From IMG/VR virus record IMGVR_UViG_3300009481_003971, positions 1 through 41,743 of that record: a DNA stretch of 41,743 bases; one strand, written 5' to 3'. Made by a program: the position numbers and the translations under genes. A model generated the notes under the pieces. It was not told the DNA's origin, searched no databases, and worked only from the letters and a program-made list of their open reading frames with translations. This stretch comes from a virus. Position 1 is the stretch's first letter; each line of letters opens with the position of its first letter. This document shows, piece by piece, positions 23,411 through 30,955 of the stretch.

Positions 23411-23746
23411 TTAATTTCTCCTCGATAAATTTTTAATTTTTTCAGAATTATTATCAATTCTTTCGTCTTGTTTTGCATCCCTTTGTTTTTGCGCTCTTTC
23501 AAAGGGATCGTTTTGTTGATCTTGTATTTCAATTATTGTATTAATTTTTTGATCTAATCTAATCATGTCATTATCCAACATGCGTATTCGATCTATCAAC
23601 GCAATCAAGGTAGTAGATGCTTCGTTTAAAGATGGAAGTATAGTTGTAGTGACATACTTCCAAATATAATAAATAAAGTATGCCATACCAACAGCAACTA
23701 CAGTAGGTACACCATATTGGTTTATTGCAGCTACAATATCTTGCAT
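23411..23746 (-). CDS. Membrane/coiled-coil protein, holin-like (111 aa)
   Basis: One hydrophobic segment (about 13-32), then a helix with L-I-A-L-I-D-R-I-R-M-L-D-N-D-M-I-R-L-D-Q and a very charged tail. It is similar in layout and in K-Y ... N ... R-L-D spacing to the upstream 92-aa gene, so the two look like tandem paralogues. Its ATG overlaps the upstream stop by 1 nt. The size and topology fit a holin or antiholin next to the endolysin; this is inference. Confidence 0.6.
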   Translation of the reverse strand: MQDIVAAINQYGVPTVVAVGMAYFIYYIWKYVTTTILPSLNEASTTLIALIDRIRMLDNDMIRLDQKINTIIEIQDQQNDPFERAQKQRDAKQDERIDNNSEKIKNLSRRN

Positions 23747-24024
23747 TAGTCTTTCCTAGCATCCTCTTTACCATCAGCAGCACTTAATCTTCGAGTATCT
23801 GGTTTGACTCCCAAAGCATGACAAATTAAAGCATCTAATCGTACAATTTCATTATTAATAGTTTTTACTCTATTATCTAATGCACTAATCATACCATTTA
23901 ATGCTTTTGCTTTATTAACTACTGATTCTAAAATATATTTTAGTAACAGAATGATAAAAAATCCACCACCTATTACTGCTGCAATAGAAAAGCCTAAATC
24001 TGCAATTAAGATAAAAGCATCCAT
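23746..24024 (-). CDS. Membrane/coiled-coil protein, holin-like (92 aa)
   Basis: Hydrophobic segment at about 5-32, then K-Y-I-L-E-S-V-V-N-K-A and a helix ending N-N-E-I-V-R-L-D-A-L-I, with a charged C-terminal tail. Paralogue of the next gene by eye. Located after the spanin-like pair, so a role in the timing of lysis is plausible. Alternative: membrane adaptor for the curli island that follows. Confidence 0.6.
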   Translation of the reverse strand: MDAFILIADLGFSIAAVIGGGFFIILLLKYILESVVNKAKALNGMISALDNRVKTINNEIVRLDALICHALGVKPDTRRLSAADGKEDARKD

Positions 24025-24073
24025 TGTATTAAAAAATTACCTCTCTTTAATAAAACCCCTCACTTTCATTTTT

Positions 24074-24583
24074 TTATTTTTTCCAAAATTGTAACTGATT
24101 TACAATTTTGTTATCTTTCTTATTTTTATTTTCAATGTCCTGATTATGCTTCTTAACTTCCTTTTGTACACGCTCTTGATCCTTCTTTAACCGTTCAAGT
24201 TCTACAGTTTGCTTCTCATAATAACTTTTATAAGCAAGTATTACTGCTCTTTGTTGTTTTAATAATTGTGTAGTCCTAGCTTGATTCATTGATAGACTTT
24301 CATAGCCTTTGTCTGTAAGACCAAAAAGTACATAATCATAACCTTTTTTGTCTAACTTTGCAAAAACTTTGTCTGCCGTATCAGGAGTTATTAGTATCCA
24401 CTCTAATTTATCTAATTTTAACTCATCAACATTAGGCAAGTCTAAGGGCACTCGTTCTACGGGTGCGGTTGAAATTTCTAGTTTTTTAACAGGGGTTCCA
24501 CAAGCCGTGAGGCTACTGACCAAGATAATTGGGATTAGCCAGTTTAGGGCATGCCTTGTTAATTTGACTCCTCTTTGTTGCAT
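24074..24583 (-). CDS. Lipoprotein with coiled coil, outer-spanin-like
   Basis: 169 aa. A hydrophobic signal with lipobox L-T-A-C (Cys28), a small alpha/beta region (about 40-100), and a long charged coiled coil (about 100-160). The start lies inside the upstream inner-spanin-like gene in another frame, the arrangement of Rz/Rz1 pairs. It is longer than classic Rz1, so it may be an elaborated outer-membrane spanin subunit. Call rests on context and topology. Confidence 0.6.
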   Translation of the reverse strand: MQQRGVKLTRHALNWLIPIILVSSLTACGTPVKKLEISTAPVERVPLDLPNVDELKLDKLEWILITPDTADKVFAKLDKKGYDYVLFGLTDKGYESLSMNQARTTQLLKQQRAVILAYKSYYEKQTVELERLKKDQERVQKEVKKHNQDIENKNKKDNKIVNQLQFWKK

Positions 24584-24998
24584 TTATTTCTTTTTCTCTC
24601 AGGGGGCTACCAGATATAATTTCTACACATCTAATAGCATCATTAGATCCCTTAGTTACAATTTTACTAATTACTCTAGGTTTTGCCGCGCCGAGTTTAC
24701 CAATATCTCTAGCACCTAACAGTTTACTCTGTTTATTAAATTTATTTCTTAAATCATCTACAGACTTTCTAGAGTCTGAAAACGCTTGTTCCACTTTTCT
24801 TTTTTGTTCTGTTATTTCGACAATATCTTTTTTATACGAGTCAATTGCTTGCTTTTGTGTTGAAACAGCAGATTCTAATTTTGCATTGTTCTCATGCAAA
24901 ATAGCCATTTTTTCTTGAGTATCTGTATAATACCAATAGAAAACGCCACCTACAGCAGCCATTACAACTAACATAAGTCCCGCTAATTTGAATCCCAT
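24513..24998 (-). CDS. Inner-spanin-like (Rz-type) membrane protein
   Basis: 161 aa. N-terminal anchor at about 4-23 followed by a long periplasmic coiled coil (about 28-110) and a C-terminal domain with two Cys. Located directly after the endolysin (1-nt overlap region) and overlapping the lipoprotein gene by 71 nt. This fits an i-spanin that joins with an outer-membrane lipoprotein to fuse the membranes at the end of lysis. Confidence 0.7.
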   Translation of the reverse strand: MGFKLAGLMLVVMAAVGGVFYWYYTDTQEKMAILHENNAKLESAVSTQKQAIDSYKKDIVEITEQKRKVEQAFSDSRKSVDDLRNKFNKQSKLLGARDIGKLGAAKPRVISKIVTKGSNDAIRCVEIISGSPLREKEINATKRSQINKACPKLANPNYLGQ

Positions 24999-25510
24999 TA
25001 TATCATCTCTAAGGCGGCTTCAGTAGTTTCATCAACTCTACGTGTCCAACCTCTTCCAAACGTCTCAAATGTTGATAAAGATTCGTAGTATTTTTGTCTA
25101 GCTGTTTGATAGTCATGTATAGTAGGAGCAAGACCTTCTGCACCTACATATTCTTTTACTTTATATAAAGTATTAGGTCCGATCGCCCCATCAGCAGCAG
25201 ATCCAATCATGCGCTGTAAATATTTAGCAGCTCTACCTGTTCCAGCATTTACTCCGAAATCAAATACACACAAATCTAATCCTGGAGGCAGTTTATCACA
25301 TTTTAGTCTTCCCCAGTAATTTTTTTCATAAATAGGGGCAACATCTTCAACTGTTAAGTCTTTCATATCTTTTGTACCACCCCATTCTTCATATACCCTT
25401 TTAGTAACTCCGAGATTTGTTTCTCCTCCAGGGTCTTTAGGGTGATTTACGTAACCACCTTCATGATGTAAAATTAGGTTTAAACATTTACTATAGTTTT
25501 CGCTTGACAC
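24998..25510 (-). CDS. Endolysin, GH108-type N-acetylmuramidase
   Basis: 170 aa. H-H-E-G-G-Y-V-N-H-P-K-D-P-G-G-E-T-N-L-G-V-T at 15-36 is the GH108 signature with catalytic Glu17, followed by Y-W-x-x-L-K-C-D-x-L-P-P-G-L-D and V-F-D-F-G-V-N-A-G, then a peptidoglycan-binding segment (G-A-I-G-P-N-T). It cleaves the glycan strand. The start is GTG with a GAAGGAGAG ribosome binding site. No signal sequence, so a holin is needed for access to the wall. Confidence 0.93.
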   Translation of the reverse strand: MSSENYSKCLNLILHHEGGYVNHPKDPGGETNLGVTKRVYEEWGGTKDMKDLTVEDVAPIYEKNYWGRLKCDKLPPGLDLCVFDFGVNAGTGRAAKYLQRMIGSAADGAIGPNTLYKVKEYVGAEGLAPTIHDYQTARQKYYESLSTFETFGRGWTRRVDETTEAALEMI

Positions 25511-25563
25511 TATTACTCTCCTTCACCTTTAATATTAATATATTTACAACTAAAAGTCCAATT

Positions 25564-25968
25564 TTAAATTGAAAAACTTTCTCCGCATCCGCAACGGCTT
25601 GTTTCATTACCTGTTGTAAATACAAAATCTTTTTTAAACTTGTCCGAAATATAATCTAACGTGCCCACACTATTCTCTATAGTTGATACAACTTCCTTGT
25701 CTACCCATACAATAATATCATTTATTTGAAATTTAATCGCATTAGAAGTATTTTTCGTTGTTGGTTTCTCTACAAAGTAACTTAATCCATTACATCCTTT
25801 TGTAGATAAACCTATATAAGCACTAGGAAAAGGCTGGTCTGTGAGTATTTGTGCTGCTGCATCTGTAATTGTAATAATACAAGAATTTTGCATCATAAAT
25901 AGCTCTTCTGTGGTATAAATACTTGCTGATTTTTTTTCTTTAATTTCTGCTATTGATAATTTTCCCAT
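25564..25968 (-). CDS. A-type Fe-S cluster carrier (IscA/HesB-like)
   Basis: 134 aa. I-T-D-A-A-A near residue 34, T-K-G-C-N-G (Cys59) and a C-terminal C-G-C-G-E-S-F (Cys126 and Cys128) give the three cluster-binding cysteines of A-type carriers. A 25-residue N-terminal extension is unusual, but AAGGAG eight nt before the first ATG supports the full length. It would hand Fe-S clusters to targets such as the radical SAM protein in this window (inference). Confidence 0.9.
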   Translation of the reverse strand: MGKLSIAEIKEKKSASIYTTEELFMMQNSCIITITDAAAQILTDQPFPSAYIGLSTKGCNGLSYFVEKPTTKNTSNAIKFQINDIIVWVDKEVVSTIENSVGTLDYISDKFKKDFVFTTGNETSRCGCGESFSI

Positions 25969-26158
25969 TTCTAAACTCCTTGAAATTATATTTTGTTAAT
26001 ATTCCTTTAACAGTATTCCATTGTCTAGTTGTTAGTTGAGGATACTCTTCTTGGCATTTTAAACACCCTCTAATGAAATTAGAGTCGTATGACGACATTT
26101 TTTGTGTTATAAAAAACGTCGTCATACGTTTAGTTATTCTTCGAGTTATCTTTTTCAT
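25940..26158 (-). CDS. Hypothetical protein (72 aa)
   Basis: Very basic N-terminal 20 residues, then S-S-Y-D-S-N-F-I-R-G-C-L-K-C and Y-P-Q-L-T-T-R-Q-W. The ATG at 26158 has AAGG upstream and is preferred to an inner ATG at 26098 that lies within a long inverted repeat and has no site. It overlaps the neighbouring genes on both sides. A C-x2-C pair may bind metal. Function unknown. Confidence 0.5.
   Translation of the reverse strand: MKKITRRITKRMTTFFITQKMSSYDSNFIRGCLKCQEEYPQLTTRQWNTVKGILTKYNFKEFRNGKIINSRN
26086..26128 (-). repeat. 18-bp inverted repeat inside the 72-aa gene
   Basis: Arms 26086-26103 and 26111-26128 pair over 18 positions with a single G-U pair in RNA and a 7-nt loop. It begins two bases after the stop codon of the upstream 49-aa gene and covers an inner ATG of the 72-aa gene. 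No T run follows, so it is not a standard terminator. Confidence 0.85.
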
Positions 26159-26279
26159 TTGTTACCTTAATTTTTGGAACTTCATAAACAAAAGGGTCAG
26201 ATTTGAGTAATTTTCTTTTTTTAAAGAAAAAATGTAACTCAAATATAACTCTTTCATATATCTCAAAAAATACTTTCAT
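26130..26279 (-). CDS. Small hypothetical protein (49 aa)
   Basis: ATG at 26277-26279, directly next to the stop codon of the TRAP solute-binding gene (TAAAATG), suggesting translational coupling. The first 22 residues are aromatic and hydrophobic but short for a membrane span (V-F-F-E-I-Y-E-R-V-I-F-E-L-H-F-F-F), followed by a Lys-rich stretch. Could be a small amphipathic membrane-associated protein. Function unknown. Confidence 0.45.
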   Translation of the reverse strand: MKVFFEIYERVIFELHFFFKKRKLLKSDPFVYEVPKIKVTNEKDNSKNN

Positions 26280-26280
26280 T

Positions 26281-27276
26281 TTATTTTATCAATCCTATAT
26301 CTGTGTAAAATTTAATAGCACCGGGATGTATTAATTTTCTATCAAAATTAGCCATAACATTTCTATCAAATGTTTTCCAAATTTTTGACATTTTCATAAG
26401 CTCATCTACGTTTTCATAAATTGCTTTTGTAACTGCATAAACTTTTTTATCGGACGTATGGGTACTTGCCCACATCGTATAGTAATAAGCAAGTACATTT
26501 GTTTGTTCTTTAACAGGAACATATGACCCTGCAGAAACAGTATCAATGTATGCGTACTTAGACATATATTTTTTAGCAGCTCTTAAACTTTTATCTGTTT
26601 TAGTAAGATTTAAACATCTAATTCCGTCTTTAAACTTAATTGCGGCTTTTTGAGGCCATGAAGAGCCTAAAGATGTAAATACCCAATCAACTTGATTTTT
26701 TATAAACATTCTTCTCGCAAATTTTAAAGATGAAGCACTTTTTAAATTTAATTCTCTAGGTTTAATATTTTCTGTGCCTAAAATTGCATCTGTAATATGT
26801 CTATAAACAGGTGCAGCACGGTAAAAATAAGGTGTTCTAGTACCTATAACATTTCTTAGTTCTTTAATAGAAGAATGTTGAGGTACTACAGGGCATAATC
26901 TAAGAACCATCAAAGTAGCTACATGACGTAAATTACTGTAATCTTTTCCTAGAAACTGTCCTGTTGATGTATATAACCAGTGTGCTTGAACAATATTAGA
27001 AGCACCAAAATCTAGTGTTCCATTATTAACTAATGGAGCAATTGCATTAGTTCCCGAATAATGAATTGGTTTCATTATGAATTGTGAATTATCTGTAACT
27101 ATTTTAGGAATTGTTAAAGATAATCCCTTACTAAATGATCCCTTTTTACCTCCGAAAGTCATTGTGTTTGATTCAGGTTTTGAATCATACTTAGATAAAA
27201 TATCTTTTAAATCTGCTGTATAAGCAGGGCTAGTTAACATAAGTAAAAACGCTAAAATTAAACTAAAAATTTTCAT
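26281..27276 (-). CDS. TRAP transporter solute-binding protein, TAXI family
   Basis: 331 aa. Signal peptide 1-20 (A-Y-T-A-D), then the TAXI-type fold: F-G-G-K-K-G-S-F near 41-48, G-T-N-A-I-A-P-L-V-N-N-G-T-L-D-F-G-A-S-N near 75-95, and a C-terminal H-P-G-A-I-K-F-Y-T-D-I-G. It would capture a solute (commonly an organic acid or amino acid for the family) in the periplasm and pass it to the membrane permease encoded just upstream. The pair is co-transcribed with 39 nt between them. Ligand not predictable. Confidence 0.88.
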   Translation of the reverse strand: MKIFSLILAFLLMLTSPAYTADLKDILSKYDSKPESNTMTFGGKKGSFSKGLSLTIPKIVTDNSQFIMKPIHYSGTNAIAPLVNNGTLDFGASNIVQAHWLYTSTGQFLGKDYSNLRHVATLMVLRLCPVVPQHSSIKELRNVIGTRTPYFYRAAPVYRHITDAILGTENIKPRELNLKSASSLKFARRMFIKNQVDWVFTSLGSSWPQKAAIKFKDGIRCLNLTKTDKSLRAAKKYMSKYAYIDTVSAGSYVPVKEQTNVLAYYYTMWASTHTSDKKVYAVTKAIYENVDELMKMSKIWKTFDRNVMANFDRKLIHPGAIKFYTDIGLIK

Positions 27277-27315
27277 TAAGTTTCCTTTCTCTTTTTAATT
27301 TTATAATACTTTTAA

Positions 27316-28869
27316 CTAAAAGTCAAACAATAAAATGTTTGGAAAATAAACAATCAAAAACGGAATTAAAAACACAACCCAACAAATTTTAACTGCTTCA
27401 AACGAAGTTTTCATGGGGTCCGCTTTTGATATACTAGCAGCAGCAAAAGAACAAATTGCTATCGGAGGTGTGATATTAGCTAATATCGCAAACCAATATA
27501 CAAAAAGATGTGCTGCTAATAGAGGTATACCTAGTTCTACTAAAGCAGGTGCACATAAATGTGCAACTAACAAGTAAGCAGGAACTGTAGGCATACCCAT
27601 ACCTAATATTAAACAGGTTACTGCAGTAATAATAAGTAATAATGGTAAACTATATTGACCCATAGAAGTTAAAAAATAAGTTATACTATATCCTAAACTA
27701 GTATATTCTAATGTTCCAACTGCTAAAGAAGCAGCTAATAATATTACAATTATTGAAATTGCTGATCGTCCTGTTTCAACAAAAATTTCAAATAATTTGG
27801 TAATATTTAATTTAGTTACACATGCTGCTAATAACGCCACAGAAGCATAAAGAACTGCGGTATCGGGTTCTAAATTAAAATAAAATAGACTAATCATTAT
27901 AACTATAAAAGGAAGTACAAAAAACCAACCTTTTTTAAAAGAAAAATCTACTTTTTCTTCTTCTATATTTTTTATATTTTTAGAAGAAAAATAATGTGCA
28001 TGAAAAAATAAAGGGGTGTAATAAAGAAGAGCAGGTATTATTGCGGCAATTGCAATATCTGCATAGGGTATGTCAATAATATCAGCCATAATAAAAACAG
28101 CCGCACCCATAATTGGAGGTACTATCTGACCACCTGTTGAAGCTATAGCTTCATAAGCGGCGGCCACTGTTCTTTTATATCCAGATTTTAGCATAATAGG
28201 GATTGTTATTACCCCTGTAGATACCGTATTCGCAATAGTACTTCCAGAAATAGTACCAAAGATACTAGAAGCCACTATTGCAATTTTAGCAGGTCCACCT
28301 TTTTGATTTTGGACCATTGCTCTTGACGCATCTATTATCCAAGCTGTTCCTCCTGTTACTTTTAATATACTGGAAAAGAACAAAAACAATAGTATTACTT
28401 CTAAAAATATTTGAGGACCAATACCAAAAAGGCCGCTATCACTCATTCCTAAAAATGTAATATATTCTAGTATATTTATCTCTCTTGATTGTAGTAATGG
28501 AGAAGGAATATATTGTCCAAAAATAGCGTATAGCATAAAACAACATATAACATAAAATAACGCTTTACTGGCACTAACATAACAGCAAAATAAAATAGTT
28601 CCTACTAATACTGTAGAAATTAAACTAGACTCAATTATATGGTCGTATAAATTTTCACTTAATTCGGGAAAATTAAAAAATAAATATCCAGATACCCCTA
28701 ATACAAAATAGGCGAAATATTTATTATACTTTTCAAGAACAAGAAACAAAGACATTCCTAACATTCCTGTAAGTATTTGTTCTAAATATAAAAATGGAAA
28801 TAAATTTAATACATAGCCTATTCCCAACAAGGGTAATAAGGCAAATAACAAATTACTAACTATACTCAT
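27316..28869 (-). CDS. TRAP transporter fused permease (TAXI-associated)
   Basis: 517 aa and strongly hydrophobic with more than a dozen likely spans. The G-G-x-A-x-I-A-I-V-A-S-S-x-F-G-T-I-S-G-S-x-x-A-N-T-V-S-T-G region and Y-E-A-I-A-S-T-G-G-Q-I-V-P-P-I-M-G-A-A match the DctM core, and P-T-V-P-A-Y-L-L-V-A with N-I-T-P-P-I-A lies near the C-terminus, as in fused DctQM permeases. It is shorter than most fused TAXI permeases (600 aa or more), mainly at the N-terminal Q part. Works with the adjacent TAXI binding protein in the inner membrane using the sodium gradient. Confidence 0.9.
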   Translation of the reverse strand: MSIVSNLLFALLPLLGIGYVLNLFPFLYLEQILTGMLGMSLFLVLEKYNKYFAYFVLGVSGYLFFNFPELSENLYDHIIESSLISTVLVGTILFCCYVSASKALFYVICCFMLYAIFGQYIPSPLLQSREINILEYITFLGMSDSGLFGIGPQIFLEVILLFLFFSSILKVTGGTAWIIDASRAMVQNQKGGPAKIAIVASSIFGTISGSTIANTVSTGVITIPIMLKSGYKRTVAAAYEAIASTGGQIVPPIMGAAVFIMADIIDIPYADIAIAAIIPALLYYTPLFFHAHYFSSKNIKNIEEEKVDFSFKKGWFFVLPFIVIMISLFYFNLEPDTAVLYASVALLAACVTKLNITKLFEIFVETGRSAISIIVILLAASLAVGTLEYTSLGYSITYFLTSMGQYSLPLLLIITAVTCLILGMGMPTVPAYLLVAHLCAPALVELGIPLLAAHLFVYWFAILANITPPIAICSFAAASISKADPMKTSFEAVKICWVVFLIPFLIVYFPNILLFDF

Positions 28870-29332
28870 CTTCCTTTGTTATACAAATAGTTAATCTTGG
28901 TTCCGGTGTAGGATTTACAACTCTATGTTCTAAATCTGACCTAAAAACATAACTATACCCCTCTTCTGGTATCCATTTGACACCGTTTTTAAACTCTAGA
29001 AAACTATTATCTGGAGTTTTAATATAAGTTAAAATAGCACTCGATAGCTCTTTTTTATTCTGGTCCACATGCCAATTAATATATCCTTTTGGTCCTAGTA
29101 TTGCGGCGTAAACTGTATCATAAGGAGCTAATTTATTTTCTCTTAGCCACTCTCTTAAATATTTACATACTACAAGTATTTGATTAGGTTTCCCCTTAGT
29201 TATTAAATCAATACTTTTCCAATCTTTAGCGTACCCTGTTCTATCTTTTGTTAATTTTCTAAGTAACAAAATTTCTTTAGAAGCTAACTCGCAATTAATT
29301 TTTAAAGTATCAAGTTTTTTGTAATAAATCAT
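28856..29332 (-). CDS. 2OG-Fe(II) oxygenase-like / Asp-beta-hydroxylase-like cupin protein
   Basis: 158 aa. G-Y-I-N-W-H-V-D-Q provides an H-x-D metal pair, then S-F-L-E-F, G-Y-S-Y-V-F-R-S-D-L-E-H-R-V-V-N gives the distal His and P-R-L-T-I-C-I the 2OG-binding Arg. This is the order of the double-stranded beta-helix oxygenases. Substrate unknown. It overlaps the TRAP permease start by 14 nt and the nuclease gene by 23 nt. Confidence 0.75.
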   Translation of the reverse strand: MIYYKKLDTLKINCELASKEILLLRKLTKDRTGYAKDWKSIDLITKGKPNQILVVCKYLREWLRENKLAPYDTVYAAILGPKGYINWHVDQNKKELSSAILTYIKTPDNSFLEFKNGVKWIPEEGYSYVFRSDLEHRVVNPTPEPRLTICITKEDEYS

Positions 29333-29981
29333 TGTATTTCATTACTCTATTTCTTAGATCAGGAATGTAATGAAGCATATTACCTTTAAAAACTTGAATA
29401 TCATCCGACTCTACAGTTATTAAAATTATAATTTGTTTAATATCCGTTTGAAATAACTCATTATGTGCATAGGCGTACGCAGCACATTGAATATAATAAT
29501 CTTTAATTTGTTTAACATTTTTTTTCTTTTTAGATGTTTTAAAATCAACAATAGAGGGTTTATTATCCCATAATCCTACTAAATCAACTCTACCTGCATA
29601 TTTTAATGTAGGACTCCATAAAGGAATTTCTTGTGCCCACACTTCATCAATTCCACGCTCTCCTGCTTTAATCAAGTTATGTGTCATTTGTCTAACGTCG
29701 GAAGATTCAGAAGCTAAATCAGAATAAATATCTTCTTTATTAAAATACTTTTCAGCATATTCATGGATTAATGTTCCTCTGTCTGTTGCTTCTTTTGAAA
29801 TTCTATTAGCTTCTTCTTCACCAACTCGTTCTCGCCATTTTTGTAACCAAACTTGATTATCTGAAGTTTTACCTAGTAAGGTGGTGATACTAGGAAAATC
29901 ACCATCAGGAGTAAAATAAGTCCTGCCAGTCGGTAATGTCTCAGCATAAACAGATGAAGTTTTTTCATAATTTATATCCAT
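29310..29981 (-). CDS. PD-(D/E)XK nuclease (Cas4/RecB-like)
   Basis: 223 aa. G-T-L-I-H-E-Y-A-E-K supplies the leading His/Glu, Y-A-G-R-V-D-L-V-G the first Asp, S-I-V-D-F-K-T-S-K-K the D-x-K motif and I-Q-C-A-A-Y-A-Y-A the Q-x3-Y motif, the set seen in RecB/Cas4-type single-strand nucleases. Likely acts in DNA processing, recombination or host DNA breakdown. No C-terminal Fe-S cysteines are present, unlike Cas4 proper. ATG preceded by GGAGAAATA. Confidence 0.88.
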   Translation of the reverse strand: MDINYEKTSSVYAETLPTGRTYFTPDGDFPSITTLLGKTSDNQVWLQKWRERVGEEEANRISKEATDRGTLIHEYAEKYFNKEDIYSDLASESSDVRQMTHNLIKAGERGIDEVWAQEIPLWSPTLKYAGRVDLVGLWDNKPSIVDFKTSKKKKNVKQIKDYYIQCAAYAYAHNELFQTDIKQIIILITVESDDIQVFKGNMLHYIPDLRNRVMKYNDLLQKT

Positions 29982-30529
29982 TATTTCTCCACAAAAGTAT
30001 GATTTCCAATAATAGTTTTACTTTTTATTTTTTTTGCCCAAGATGGAAATACTTTCTTATGGGCGTAGTAATGCAAAGCATTACCCACTAAAGGTTTATC
30101 GAGATCAAAATAAACTAACATTGATGTTGCAACAGCATTTTTCCAATGACGTTTGGAATATTTATTATATAAACGAATTTTATCAGACCTACCATCACAA
30201 TACCAACTAAATTGGCATCTATGTTTAGAAGGATAATATATTCTTTCACTATCTGCTAATTTAGGATATTTTTTAGTTTTCCAACTTTCCCTTATTGGAC
30301 CTTCTAAAATAACTTTACAGTATGTATTAGGAAAATGTTTATTTTTTACTCTATTTTTAACTACTTGATTAACTGCTATTTTACCTATGGGAGCCTCTCC
30401 TCTAGCTTCAAAAAAAGCATTTGAAGCTAGACAGTATAACTCTTGTATATCTGTACTGCCAAGATTAGAATAGGTTGCAGAAGCTAATTGTATAAGTATA
30501 GTTAAAGCTTTTGGTGTAATTTCTAGCAT
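29981..30529 (-). CDS. SleB-type cell wall hydrolase
   Basis: 182 aa. L-A-S-N-A-F-F-E-A-R-G-E-A-P-I-G-K-I-A-V-N-Q-V-V beginning near residue 34 and C-Q-F-S-W-Y-C-D-G then A-L-H-Y-Y-A match the Hydrolase_2/SleB family (PF07486), with Glu in E-A-R-G-E as catalytic acid. The first 30 residues are not a clear signal peptide. It is a second peptidoglycan-cutting enzyme besides GH108 and may act at entry or lysis. Confidence 0.9.
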   Translation of the reverse strand: MLEITPKALTILIQLASATYSNLGSTDIQELYCLASNAFFEARGEAPIGKIAVNQVVKNRVKNKHFPNTYCKVILEGPIRESWKTKKYPKLADSERIYYPSKHRCQFSWYCDGRSDKIRLYNKYSKRHWKNAVATSMLVYFDLDKPLVGNALHYYAHKKVFPSWAKKIKSKTIIGNHTFVEK

Positions 30530-30530
30530 A

Positions 30531-30905
30531 TTATTTATTCTCTAGATAGTTTTCTTTTTCACGCATTTTAAAATAATCGTATATAATTAATGGTTTACCT
30601 GCTGCTACTAAACAAGAAACCCCTTTAGCATCGGTTAAAATAAGAGTCCAAGTTTGTGTTTTTGGATTAAGTAAAACCTGAAATATTTGGCTCTGGTTTG
30701 CATTAAGTATTCCTGACAATGCTGTTGTTTCTTGAAATTGGTCCTTAATCATTGTAGTCATTCTAACAGTATTATCACATATTACACTCATTATTCCCAG
30801 TTGAGGTTCTGCAGTAACACTAGGAAAATTTAATTCTTGTGCTGCTACTTTAAATGGAATAGTTAAAAGTAAACTTAGTAAAATTGTTAAATAAATAGAT
30901 TTCAT
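30531..30905 (-). CDS. Small secreted protein of unknown function (124 aa)
   Basis: Signal peptide 1-22 (V-A-A-Q). The mature part has two Cys, one near the start (S-V-I-C-D-N) and one near the end (G-V-S-C-L-V-A-A-G), possibly a disulfide, and a W-T-L-I-L-T-D strand. I recall similar periplasmic proteins in marine phages (unverified). It is the first gene after the best promoter in the window, so it may be made in large amounts. The GGAGAC ribosome binding site precedes the ATG. Confidence 0.65.
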   Translation of the reverse strand: MKSIYLTILLSLLLTIPFKVAAQELNFPSVTAEPQLGIMSVICDNTVRMTTMIKDQFQETTALSGILNANQSQIFQVLLNPKTQTWTLILTDAKGVSCLVAAGKPLIIYDYFKMREKENYLENK

Positions 30906-30926
30906 TTTTGTCTCCGTACTCTGTAC

Positions 30927-30955
30927 ATTATATATAATAGTTAACCTTTTGTCAA
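30927..30955 (-). promoter_or_regulatory. Perfect sigma70 consensus promoter
   Basis: Minus strand TTGACA (30950-30955), 17-nt spacer, TATAAT (30927-30932). It abuts the carbamoyltransferase stop codon at 30956 and would drive the long leftward run from 30905. Confidence 0.95.

Noticed and set aside
27277-27315. Possible promoter TTGACT-N15-TATAAA before the TRAP binding-protein gene
   Set aside because: The spacer is too short and the -35 lies in permease codons; co-transcription with the permease is simpler.
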